Source: an uncultured Eubacteriales bacterium (lineage in GTDB: Bacteria > Bacillota > Clostridia > Oscillospirales > Oscillospiraceae). From it: 10,492 nt of DNA. Within the stretch, counting starts at the first letter, position 1, and each line of letters opens with the position of its first letter. The stretch spans positions 1 to 10,492 of the forward strand of contig URLT01000069.1 of the NCBI GenBank assembly GCA_900548795.1, in the 5' to 3' direction. Below, in pieces: positions 1-6,073 of this stretch. The notes beneath the pieces are model-generated. The model did no database searches. It saw only the letters and a list, made by a program, of their open reading frames with translations, and was not told where the DNA came from. The translations under genes and the position numbers were made by a program.

Positions 1-198
1 CCGGTCGGCCTCCGCGCCGCGCAGTCCGTGATGATAATGCGCCGCCGCGACGGAAAGATCCAGCTCCTGCCGCAGCTCCAGCAGCAGACACAGCAGGGCG
101 ACGGAGTCGGCTCCGCCGGAAAGGGCGCAGATCACGCGGTCGCCGGGGCGAAGCAGCCCCTCTCTGCGGCACCACGCCGCGACCTCAGCCCTCATCAT
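1..198 (-). CDS. tilS: TilS, tRNA(Ile)-lysidine synthetase (N-terminal fragment, runs off left edge)
   Basis: TilS uses ATP and lysine to convert C34 of the tRNA-Ile CAU anticodon to lysidine, so that it reads AUA; it is a cytoplasmic, usually essential enzyme. Only the first 66 codons are present. Reading from 198 gives MMRAEVAAWCRREG, then the PP-loop ATP-pyrophosphatase motif SGGADS (about residues 29-34) and the family motif AHYHHGLRG-EAD near residue 57, which together separate TilS from other PP-loop enzymes. Two adjacent ATGs (198 and 195) are possible starts; the first is annotated. The start lies inside the end of dnaB, overlapping it by 14 bases in another frame. The upstream Shine-Dalgarno is weak, which fits translational coupling to dnaB. 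Identity is firm from the motifs; the rest of the gene is outside the window. Confidence 0.93.
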   Translation of the reverse strand, partial: MMRAEVAAWCRREGLLRPGDRVICALSGGADSVALLCLLLELRQELDLSVAAAHYHHGLRGAEADR

Positions 199-1534
199 GC
201 CGCCATTCCCGGTCTGCAAAGGTGGTGAATTGCGGGAGCCATTGCAGCTCGATCGTTCCGGTCTCGCCGTGGCGGTTTTTTGCCACGATGCACTCGGCAA
301 CGTTCTGCTTTTCGGTTTCCTTGTCATAATAATCCTCGCGGTAGAGGAAGATCACCTCGTCGGCGTCCTGCTCAATGGCGCCGGATTCACGCAGATCCGA
401 GAGCATCGGGCGCTTGTCCTGCCGGCTCTCGTTGGCGCGCGAGAGCTGCGACAGGCAGATGACCGGCACGTTCAGCTCCTTGGCCATGATCTTCAGCGAG
501 CGCGAGATGTCCGAGACGACCTGCTGACGGTTCTCGCCGCCGTACTTGACCGGCCCGCCGGCCGCCGTCATGAGCTGCAGATAGTCGATGATGACCAGAC
601 CGAGGTTCTCCAGACGGCGGCATTTTGCGTTCATCTCCGCAACGGTCAGCGACGGGTTGTCGTCGACGCGCAGATCGGTCTGGTTGAGCACCGTCGAGGC
701 AAGGCCGATCTTCGACCAATCGTCCGGGTCGAGGCGGCCGGTGACGAGCTTTTTGTTGTCGACGAAGCTCTCGTTTGAGATCAGGCGCGTGACGAGCTGC
801 TGCTTCGACATTTCCAGAGAGAAGAACGCGACGGTCTTCTTCGGGTATTTTTTCGCAACGTTGAGCGCAATATTCAGCGCCATGGACGTTTTGCCCATGC
901 CGGGGCGCGCGGCCAGCAGCATCAGGTCGGAGTTGTTCAGGCCGCTGATGAACTTGTCGAGGTCGCGCAGGCCGGTGGACAGGCCGGAAATATCGCTGTC
1001 GGATTTTGCCAGCTCGGCCAGCCGGTCGTAGACCTTGAGCAGGATCGTGCCGACGTGCTCGAGTGAATCGGCCGCGTTTCCGCGGCGGATGGCGAAAATG
1101 CGCTTCTCGGCCGCCTCGAGAATATCCTGCGCCGTGCCGACGCCCTCATAGACCGTGTCGACAATATCCGAGGCCGCCGTGGAAAGCCCGCGCAGCAGCG
1201 CCTTGTCGCGCACGATCTGCGCGTATTGCTTGACGTTGGCCGCCGTCGGCGTGATCTCCATGAGCTGCATCAGGTATTTCGGCGAATTTTGCTCGTCGAA
1301 CACGCCGCGCTCGCGCATTTTGTCGAGCACGGTGACCGGGTCGATCGGCTGAGAATAGCTGAACATCTCATAGATCGTCTCATAGATCTCGCGGTTGGTC
1401 TGCAGATAGAAATCGTCCGGGCGCACCAGCCCCACGACCTCGTTGATGCAGCGGCCGTCGATCAGCATCGAGCCGAGCACGGCCTGCTCCGCCTCGAGCG
1501 AATGGGGCGCCTGACGGGCTAACAAATCTTCCAT
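185..1534 (-). CDS. dnaB: DnaB, replicative DNA helicase
   Basis: DnaB is the hexameric 5'-3' helicase that unwinds DNA at the replication fork and works with primase. The protein is 449 residues, normal for the family. The helical N-terminal domain covers about residues 8-110, followed by a linker, then the RecA-like C-terminal ATPase. Visible motifs are Walker A ARPGMGKT (209-216), SLEMS with the catalytic Glu241, Walker B LVIIDYLQL (313-321, Asp317), the SQLSR motif (362-366) and AKNRHG (418-423), carrying the Lys/Arg residues that reach the neighbouring subunit's ATP. The Walker A loop, a common intein site in DnaB, is intact. The ATG at 1534 is preceded by AAAGGGAA and gives the usual MEDL-R-PPHS-like beginning. 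The gene lies 42 bases after rplI and overlaps tilS by 14 bases, as part of the gdpP-rplI-dnaB unit typical of Firmicutes. The orthologue is called DnaC in Bacillus subtilis. Confidence 0.98.
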   Translation of the reverse strand: MEDLLARQAPHSLEAEQAVLGSMLIDGRCINEVVGLVRPDDFYLQTNREIYETIYEMFSYSQPIDPVTVLDKMRERGVFDEQNSPKYLMQLMEITPTAANVKQYAQIVRDKALLRGLSTAASDIVDTVYEGVGTAQDILEAAEKRIFAIRRGNAADSLEHVGTILLKVYDRLAELAKSDSDISGLSTGLRDLDKFISGLNNSDLMLLAARPGMGKTSMALNIALNVAKKYPKKTVAFFSLEMSKQQLVTRLISNESFVDNKKLVTGRLDPDDWSKIGLASTVLNQTDLRVDDNPSLTVAEMNAKCRRLENLGLVIIDYLQLMTAAGGPVKYGGENRQQVVSDISRSLKIMAKELNVPVICLSQLSRANESRQDKRPMLSDLRESGAIEQDADEVIFLYREDYYDKETEKQNVAECIVAKNRHGETGTIELQWLPQFTTFADREWRHDEG

Positions 1535-1549
1535 GAGTTCCCTTTCTTT

Positions 1550-1564
1550 CGGCTGTTGCAGCCG
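1550..1564 (-). other. Small hairpin between rplI and dnaB
   Basis: On the coding strand CGGCTG-CAA-CAGCCG forms a perfect 6-bp stem with a 3-base loop in the 42-base gap between rplI and dnaB. It is followed by AAAGAAAGGG (the dnaB ribosome binding region), not by a T-run, so it does not look like an intrinsic terminator. It could be an RNA processing or stability element, or a chance palindrome in GC-rich DNA. Confidence 0.35.
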
Positions 1565-1576
1565 GTGGGCAATGGT

Positions 1577-2023
1577 TTATTTTTCTTCGATCCGGATCTT
1601 CAGCTCCGCCGTGATCTCGTAGCCCAGCTTGCAGCGCACGGTGTATTCGCCGACGGTCTTGATCGACTCGTCGAGCACGATCTTGCGCTTGTCGAGCGTG
1701 ACGCCGCAGCTCTGCTTGAGCGCGTCGGAGATCTCCTGTGTCGTGACCGAGCCGAACAGACGCCCGGCTCCGCCGCCCTTGGCCTTGACGACGACGGTCA
1801 TATTCTTGAGCCGGTTCGAGAGGGCAAAGGCCTCCTCGCGCTCGCGCTGGCGCTTCTCGGCGTTGGCGCGGTCGGTCATGCGCATGGTGTTGACGTTGTC
1901 GGGCGTGGCCTCGATCGCCATTTTGCGCGGCAGCATGTAGTTGCGGGCGTAGCCGTCGGAGACCTCGATCATCTGACCGCGCTTTCCCTTGCCGCGAATG
2001 TCCTGTTGCAGAATTACCTTCAT
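1577..2023 (-). CDS. rplI: Ribosomal protein bL9
   Basis: bL9 is a large-subunit protein that binds 23S rRNA near the L1 stalk and reaches out along the ribosome. The 148-residue length is standard. The N-terminal domain (about 1-50) has the family pattern MKVILQQD-GKGKRGQ followed by the signature DGYARNYMLP (23-32) and K-AIEAT. A charged connecting helix (about 45-80, rich in Arg, Glu and Lys) joins it to the C-terminal RNA-binding domain, which contains GRLFGSVT (87-94) and DKRKI. The ATG at 2023 has an excellent Shine-Dalgarno, AAGGAGGT, six bases upstream, and that site overlaps the gdpP stop codon (TAAGGAGGT), so the two genes are probably translationally linked. The position between gdpP and dnaB is the conserved Firmicutes arrangement. 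Confidence 0.98.
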   Translation of the reverse strand: MKVILQQDIRGKGKRGQMIEVSDGYARNYMLPRKMAIEATPDNVNTMRMTDRANAEKRQREREEAFALSNRLKNMTVVVKAKGGGAGRLFGSVTTQEISDALKQSCGVTLDKRKIVLDESIKTVGEYTVRCKLGYEITAELKIRIEEK

Positions 2024-2035
2024 GGTGTGACCTCC

Positions 2036-4021
2036 TTATGGTTCCTTGTCGAAATATTGGTTGATGGAGCGCAGAAGCGCGTCGAGCGCGTCCTTGACGG
2101 ACATGCCCTTGATCTGCGCGCCGGCGGTCGAGGCATTGCCGCCGCCGCCCAGCGGCTCAAGGATCACCTGCACGTTCGCCTCGCCGATCGACCGCGCCGA
2201 GATGATGGTCTGATCGCCCTGCGGATAGAGCACGAAGGAGGTGTCGATGCCGGAGATATTGAGCAGCTCGTCGGCCGCCTGCGCGGCGATGGTGCGCGTG
2301 ACGGTGTGCTCCAGCGCGGCGATGGCAAGATGGTCGCGGTAAAGCTTCGCGGCCTGCACGGCGCGGTAGCGCTCCAGCGTCGACGGCAGGTCGTTCTGGA
2401 AGAGCTTCTTGACCATGACGGGATCCGCGCCGATGCGCCGCAGGAAGGCCGCCGCCTCAAAGGTGCGGCTGGAGGTGCGCACGCCGAAGTTCTTCGTGTC
2501 GAGCACGATGCCCGACAGCAGCGCGGCAGCCTCGTTGGCCGTGATGTCCGACGCGTCGAGCGCGTATTGCAGCACCTCGGTGACCAGCTCGGAGGCGGAG
2601 GAGGCAAACGGCTCGTGCAGATTGAGCACGGGCTGCTCGATGTAGTCGGCGGCGCGGCGGTGGTGGTCGATGACGACCACGCGCCGCAGGGATTCGAGCA
2701 GAGGCTTGCACTCGACCTGATCGGGACGGTTCGTGTCGACCACGACGAGCAGGCTCTTGGCGTCCGCCAGCAGCAGGGCATCCTGCCCGCTGAGGAAGCA
2801 CTCGCGGTATTCCGGCATCGTGCGCAGCAGCTTGAGCAGCGGCCCTGCGGCGTTGACCTCGGGATCCATGACGATGTTGACCTTTTTCTCCTTGGCGCGG
2901 CAGAGGCAGCAGATGCCCGCCGCGGCACCGAGGGCGTCGAGGTCGGCCATGCGATGCCCCATGACGAACACGCGGCTCGACTGCTGGATCAGCTCGGAGA
3001 GCGACGCGGCCGTCACGCGGGATTTGACCTTGGTGCGGCGCTCGCCCTGCGTGTTGCGGCCGCCGTAGAAGGTGAAGTCATAGCGATCCTTGATGACGAC
3101 CTGATCGCCGCCGCGCGAGAGCGCCATGTCGACCGCCAGCGAGGCAAAGGCGTAATCCTCGCGGAAATCCGCACCGTCCTTGCCGATGGCGATGGAGACG
3201 GTCGCGGCAACGCCCGCCGGGTTCGTGATGGAGCGGACGGACTCGAGCAGCGAGAAGCGGTCTGCGGAAATGGCGACCAGATCCTTGGCCTCCAGAAGCA
3301 GGAGGAAGCGGTTGCGGTTCTGTCGGCGCAGCAGCCCGCCGTAGCAGTCGGCCCACTCGCTGACGCAGGTCTCCAGCGCCGCGCTCAGGCTCGAGACGGC
3401 GGCGTCGCTGAGATTGTTCGTCAGCTCGTCGTAGTTGTCGACCAAAACGATGGCCAGCATGGGACGCGAGCGGATGTACTCGTCGCGCACCTGCAAAAGA
3501 TCGGTCAGGTCGCGCAGGAAAAGCATCCCGTAGACCGCGCCGTTTTTTTCCTCCATGCCCGCAACGAGCGTGCCGCTGATCAGAAAGCGGCGGTCGCGGT
3601 ATTGCAGCTCCTCGGGCGCGGTGTCGCGGCCGTCGAGCAGCCAGTCGGTCTTCAGCCCGGGCAGCACCTCGGTCACGCTCTGCGGGCGCAGCGTGTCGCG
3701 CACGCCGGTCAGCTCGGAAAAGCGCCCGTTATACCACGTCAGCGCGCCGTCGCTCAGGCGCACGATCAGGATCGGGAACGGCAGCTCGCCGTTCTTGGCG
3801 CGGCGCAGAAGCTCGTCGTTTTCCGAGACGAATTTGGCAAGCGCGCGGCGGCGGCGGTGTGCGTCCCATTGATAGATCCCGAGGATCAGCAGCGCCAGCG
3901 CCAGCTCCGCCGCAGCGAGCAGATAGTGCCCCGTTGCGGCCAGCGGCACGAACATGAGCAGCAGAGCCGTAAAATAGAGGATCATATTCGGTCTGAGCAG
4001 ACTTGTCAGTTTTTTGTTCAA
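2036..4021 (-). CDS. gdpP: GdpP, membrane-bound cyclic-di-AMP phosphodiesterase (DHH-DHHA1)
   Basis: GdpP hydrolyses c-di-AMP to pApA and so controls osmotic balance, potassium transport and beta-lactam tolerance in Firmicutes. The 661 residues match the family length (about 655-660). Two N-terminal membrane segments lie at about 13-29 and 32-50, followed by a basic stretch WDAHRRRR. A PAS-like domain covers about 80-175 and a degenerate GGDEF domain about 185-315, with no GGDEF active-site motif. The DHH domain (from about 345) has the metal ligands: MGHRMAD-D (His356, Asp360, Asp362), VVDTNRP (Asp429), IDHH (452-454) and LDT (Asp508). The DHHA1 domain is C-terminal, but its glycine motif reads GGGGN (625-629) instead of the usual GGGGH. 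The start codon is TTG at 4021, behind AAAGGGGTG with a 9-base gap; an in-frame TGA two codons upstream rules out a longer protein, and the next Met (residue 13) lacks a binding site. Confidence 0.97.
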   Translation of the reverse strand: MNKKLTSLLRPNMILYFTALLLMFVPLAATGHYLLAAAELALALLILGIYQWDAHRRRRALAKFVSENDELLRRAKNGELPFPILIVRLSDGALTWYNGRFSELTGVRDTLRPQSVTEVLPGLKTDWLLDGRDTAPEELQYRDRRFLISGTLVAGMEEKNGAVYGMLFLRDLTDLLQVRDEYIRSRPMLAIVLVDNYDELTNNLSDAAVSSLSAALETCVSEWADCYGGLLRRQNRNRFLLLLEAKDLVAISADRFSLLESVRSITNPAGVAATVSIAIGKDGADFREDYAFASLAVDMALSRGGDQVVIKDRYDFTFYGGRNTQGERRTKVKSRVTAASLSELIQQSSRVFVMGHRMADLDALGAAAGICCLCRAKEKKVNIVMDPEVNAAGPLLKLLRTMPEYRECFLSGQDALLLADAKSLLVVVDTNRPDQVECKPLLESLRRVVVIDHHRRAADYIEQPVLNLHEPFASSASELVTEVLQYALDASDITANEAAALLSGIVLDTKNFGVRTSSRTFEAAAFLRRIGADPVMVKKLFQNDLPSTLERYRAVQAAKLYRDHLAIAALEHTVTRTIAAQAADELLNISGIDTSFVLYPQGDQTIISARSIGEANVQVILEPLGGGGNASTAGAQIKGMSVKDALDALLRSINQYFDKEP

Positions 4022-4084
4022 CCGTCAGCACACCCCTTTGCCCGACCCCCGCGCCTCGGCGGCCGGGAGCGGATCGTTTGTCTT
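4022..4084 (-). promoter_or_regulatory. gdpP 5' leader with ribosome binding site for a TTG start
   Basis: Sequence between the gdpP -10 box and its TTG start codon. It ends with AAAGGGGTG (4031-4039), a reasonable Shine-Dalgarno 9 bases from the TTG, and this site decides the start. The middle is very GC-rich and could fold (for example CCCGGC with GTCGGG, one G-U pair). I recognise no known riboswitch. A rare start codon and a possibly folded leader would both lower translation of gdpP. Confidence 0.5.
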
Positions 4085-4113
4085 ATTATAGCAGAGAATT
4101 TTGCTTTTTTCTA
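4085..4113 (-). promoter_or_regulatory. Sigma-A-type promoter of the gdpP-rplI-dnaB operon
   Basis: The minus strand has TAGAAA (4108-4113) as a 4-of-6 match to the -35 box, a 17-base spacer, and a perfect TATAAT (4085-4090) preceded by TGC, an extended -10 element. It lies in the AT-rich 117-base gap between the Nif3-like stop and gdpP, in clear contrast to the GC-rich surroundings. Transcription should start near 4077-4079, leaving a leader of about 55 bases. I see no terminator for the upstream gene in this gap, so some transcription may also enter from trmK/Nif3. Confidence 0.82.
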
Positions 4114-4138
4114 CCGTTCTTTCATACTTTTCCGAATT

Positions 4139-4939
4139 TCAGGACGGCTCGCCCAAAAAACGGATGCAGTCGCCGTGCTTCTGCGAAACGCGCACCTCCA
4201 CGTCCGGGAAGGCCGCGCGCAGCCGCTCGGCCAGCTCGGCGCAGACGGGATTCTCCGTCTCAAAGTGGCCGGCGTCGACGAGCGTCAGCCCGAGCGCCGC
4301 GGCGTCGGCAAATTGGTTGTATTTCACGTCGGCCGTCACAAAGGCGTCGCAGCCGGCCGCGGCCACGGCCTCCAGCTCTCCGGCGCACGCGCCCCCGCCG
4401 ACGGCGACCCGGCGGATCGGGCTCCTTCCGACGACGTAGCGCAGCCCCGGGCAGCGCAGCACCGTGCGCACGTGGGCGGCAAGCGCCGCGGGCGTCGTCT
4501 CTTCGCAGCTTCCGACGCGCACAAGGCCGTAGGCGCGTCCCTCGGCGTCGAGGCCGTCCGGCTGCAGAACGGAGACGTCCGAAAGGCCGAGGCGCGCGGC
4601 GAGGCAGTCGTTCACGCCGCCGGGCGCGCGGTCAAGATTCGTGTGGGCGTTGAGCGCGGCGATGCCGTTTTCGATCAAAAACAGCAGGTTTCGCCCCGCC
4701 TCGGTCGTGTCGTTCACGGCCGAAAGCGACCAGATCGCCGGGTGATGCGTCAGCAGCAGCTCCGCGCCGAAGGCCTTGGCCTCGCGGCAGGCGACGGAGA
4801 AGGGGTCGAGCGCGACGAGCACCCGCGTGACCGGATGCCCTGCGTGCCCGCAGAGCAGGCCGACGTGATCCCAATCATAGGCATATTCCTCCGGAGCCAG
4901 CGTTTTCAAAAAATCGTGAATATCCTGTACGGTCGTCAT
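4139..4939 (-). CDS. Nif3-like dinuclear metal-centre protein (NIF3/YbgI/YqfO family), short form
   Basis: Members of this family form a toroidal hexamer with two metals per active site. Some are labelled GTP cyclohydrolase I type 2, but the cellular function is not settled. The 266-residue protein matches the short form (Escherichia coli YbgI type) and lacks the inserted PII-like domain of the roughly 370-residue Bacillus YqfO. The metal ligands are visible: LLLTHHPA (His65, His66), HTNLD with Asp103, and GHFETE (His225, Glu229). The N-terminal DWDHVGLLCG matches the family's WDN-GLL-G pattern, with His in place of the usual Asn. The ATG at 4939 overlaps the trmK stop as ATGA, which fixes both the start and the coupling. 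A trmK-nif3 pair is widely conserved in Firmicutes (trmK-yqfO in B. subtilis). The family call is firm; the substrate is unknown. Confidence 0.93.
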   Translation of the reverse strand: MTTVQDIHDFLKTLAPEEYAYDWDHVGLLCGHAGHPVTRVLVALDPFSVACREAKAFGAELLLTHHPAIWSLSAVNDTTEAGRNLLFLIENGIAALNAHTNLDRAPGGVNDCLAARLGLSDVSVLQPDGLDAEGRAYGLVRVGSCEETTPAALAAHVRTVLRCPGLRYVVGRSPIRRVAVGGGACAGELEAVAAAGCDAFVTADVKYNQFADAAALGLTLVDAGHFETENPVCAELAERLRAAFPDVEVRVSQKHGDCIRFLGEPS

Positions 4940-5649
4940 GCTTTGTCTCCTTTTTGCATTTCCTGCCGGATCTCGTCGAGCGCGGCTTGATAGTAGGCCA
5001 GCCTCTGCGGCGCGTCCGCCCTGCTCGACTGCTCGATGCCCTCGACGGTGAGCCGCAGCGCGCGCTCGATGCGCGCAAGATAGCGCGGCAGAAGCGGACT
5101 GCCGGAGGCCAGCAGCGCCGCCGAGGCATACTGCTGCCCGGGCGTCAGAGCGTGCGGCGCGCGGAAGCGGGCGCACAGAACGAAATACAGGAACCCGCCG
5201 TCCTGCGTGAGCGTCTCGCGCTCAATGGCAAAGCCCAGCTCGGCAAGACGTCGGCGCAGGTCGTTGCCCGACGACTGCGGCTGCAGGATCAGCAGATAGC
5301 GCGGGTCGCGCAGCCACGGGGCCTCCTCGACGATCCGGGCGATCAGGTCGCCGCCCATCCCGGCGCAGAGCACCGTGTCCACGCTCTCCGGCGCAACGGC
5401 GGCAAGGCCGTCGGCCTGAGAAAAGCGCATTCGGTCGAAGGTTCCGAAGCGGCGGGCATTTTCGCGCGCCCGCTGCAGCGGCATGGCGCGCAGATCGCTG
5501 GCGTGGACAAACGCGCAGCGCCCGGAGCGCAGCAGCTCAATGCCAAGGTAGCCGTGATCCGCGCCCACGTCGGCCACCCGCGCTCCCTGCGGCACCAGCT
5601 CGGCGCAGCAGCGCAGCCGCGCCGAGATCGGCAGTTTTGTTTCTTTCAT
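4936..5649 (-). CDS. trmK: TrmK, tRNA (adenine22-N1)-methyltransferase
   Basis: TrmK transfers a methyl group from S-adenosylmethionine to N1 of A22 in the D-loop of bacterial tRNAs. The 237 residues match the family (238 in B. subtilis). The N-terminal Rossmann domain shows the SAM-binding motif VADVGADHGYL (25-35), an acidic residue after strand 2 in HASDL, and AGMGGDLI (96-103), followed by LQPQ (122-125), where the family usually has LQPN. The C-terminal part (about 168-235) is a helical hairpin typical of TrmK. The start at 5649 (MKETKLPISARL) is preferred over upstream Mets because GGAGAG lies 4 bases before it and the protein then matches family length; longer readings run through the terminator hairpin. 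The stop overlaps the Nif3-like gene by 4 bases. The ribosome binding site directly follows the terminator T-tract, so how this gene is transcribed is unclear. Confidence 0.95.
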   Translation of the reverse strand: MKETKLPISARLRCCAELVPQGARVADVGADHGYLGIELLRSGRCAFVHASDLRAMPLQRARENARRFGTFDRMRFSQADGLAAVAPESVDTVLCAGMGGDLIARIVEEAPWLRDPRYLLILQPQSSGNDLRRRLAELGFAIERETLTQDGGFLYFVLCARFRAPHALTPGQQYASAALLASGSPLLPRYLARIERALRLTVEGIEQSSRADAPQRLAYYQAALDEIRQEMQKGDKA

Positions 5650-5659
5650 GCTTCTCTCC

Positions 5660-5692
5660 AAGAAAAGAACGCGCCGAAGCCTCGGCGCGTTC
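5660..5692 (-). terminator. Intrinsic terminator after the DUF1858 gene
   Basis: On the minus strand GAACGCGCCGA-GGCT-TCGGCGCGTTC is a perfect 11-bp stem with a 4-base loop (arms 5682-5692 and 5667-5677), followed at once by TTTTCTT (5660-5666). It begins 9 bases after the DUF1858 stop codon. The single C in the T-tract may allow some readthrough into trmK, whose Shine-Dalgarno begins directly after it. Read on the plus strand the T-run is displaced from the stem, so termination is expected mainly on the minus strand. Confidence 0.9.
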
Positions 5693-5701
5693 CGTTCGGT
5701 T

Positions 5702-5926
5702 TTATTTCTGCCCCTCGGCCTCGCTGGCCTCAAGGAACCGGTTGACCTGCGCAAGGAATTCGTCGGCATTCACGCCGTGAACCATGCAGGCCTCCTCGAC
5801 GGTCTCGCCGCGGGACGCCGGGCAGCCGAGGCAATGCATACCGATGGCCATAAACAGCGGCGCGGTCTGCGGAGCGATGTCCAGAACGTCGCCGATGATG
5901 GTGCTTTTTTCAATTTTAACTGCCAT
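5702..5926 (-). CDS. DUF1858 small redox-disulfide protein (hybrid-cluster-protein-associated type)
   Basis: A 74-residue soluble protein with the DUF1858 pattern: an N-terminal strand and helix (TIIGDVLDIAP), then IGMHCLGCP with a CxxC pair (Cys32, Cys35), then GETVEEACMVHG with Cys47, and a C-terminal helix. This is the domain described as a hybrid-cluster-protein-associated redox disulfide domain in anaerobes. It also occurs fused to other redox proteins, but its biochemical role is not established, and no hybrid cluster protein gene is visible here. The ATG at 5926 has AGGAGG 10 bases upstream. The gene has its own promoter (6045-6073) and terminator (5660-5692), so it is probably expressed separately from the aromatic operon. 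A redox or thiol role is inference from the CxxC. Confidence 0.92.
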   Translation of the reverse strand: MAVKIEKSTIIGDVLDIAPQTAPLFMAIGMHCLGCPASRGETVEEACMVHGVNADEFLAQVNRFLEASEAEGQK

Positions 5927-6044
5927 GCTTGTCAGTCCTCCTATGGAATTTCAGTCCGGAAGCGGCATCGGTGCCGCGCCTGCGAGCCGCGCCTGATGAG
6001 CCGGCATCCGCCGGGGCGCGCGAGCGCAGGGCTTCCTTTGCCCT
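5927..6044 (-). promoter_or_regulatory. Leader of the DUF1858 gene with inverted repeats
   Basis: A leader of about 110 bases joins the promoter to the DUF1858 start, long for a 74-codon gene. It holds two perfect stems: CCGGC-GGAT-GCCGG (6001-6014) and GCGGCA-CCGA-TGCCGC (5962-5977). A third inverted repeat, AGGGC-N7-GCCCT (6028-6044), straddles the predicted transcription start. The leader ends in AGGAGG (5937-5942). I recognise no known riboswitch class. GC-rich DNA makes short stems common, so regulation is only a possibility. Confidence 0.4.
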
Positions 6045-6073
6045 ATTATACCCAATTCCATGCGGAAAATCAA
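6045..6073 (-). promoter_or_regulatory. Near-consensus sigma-A promoter for the DUF1858 gene
   Basis: On the minus strand TTGATT (6068-6073) is the -35 box, then a 17-base spacer, then a perfect TATAAT (6045-6050). The optimal spacing and 10 of 12 consensus matches make it the strongest promoter in the window. The aroQ stop codon TGA (6070-6072) is embedded in the -35 hexamer, so the promoter starts exactly where the aromatic operon's coding sequence ends. Confidence 0.88.

Noticed and set aside
197..1522. Plus-strand open frames opposite dnaB
   Set aside because: All are antisense to DnaB, which shows full helicase motifs, and none has a domain or a convincing ribosome binding site.
4022..4138. 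Terminator for the trmK-Nif3 transcript before gdpP
   Set aside because: The gap is AT-rich next to the Nif3-like stop and has no stem followed by a T-run on the minus strand; it holds a promoter instead.
1556..4990. Very long plus-strand open frame (1144 codons) opposite rplI, gdpP and the Nif3-like gene
   Set aside because: The translation is rich in Arg, Ala, Gly, Val, Asp, His and Gln, with no recognisable domain, and it lies wholly antisense to three well-identified genes. GC-rich third codon positions suppress stops on the opposite strand, which explains its length.
4940..5176. N-terminal extension of the Nif3-like protein by 79 residues
   Set aside because: The extra part is out-of-frame trmK sequence rich in Arg and Ala; the ATGA overlap at 4939 gives the correct family start.
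5650..5769. N-terminal extension of TrmK by 40 residues
   Set aside because: It would begin inside the DUF1858 gene and read through the terminator hairpin; MKETKLPISARL at 5649 has a Shine-Dalgarno and gives family length.
5927..6044. Known riboswitch in the DUF1858 leader
   Set aside because: I could not match the conserved core of any class I know, and no terminator or ribosome-site switch structure is evident.
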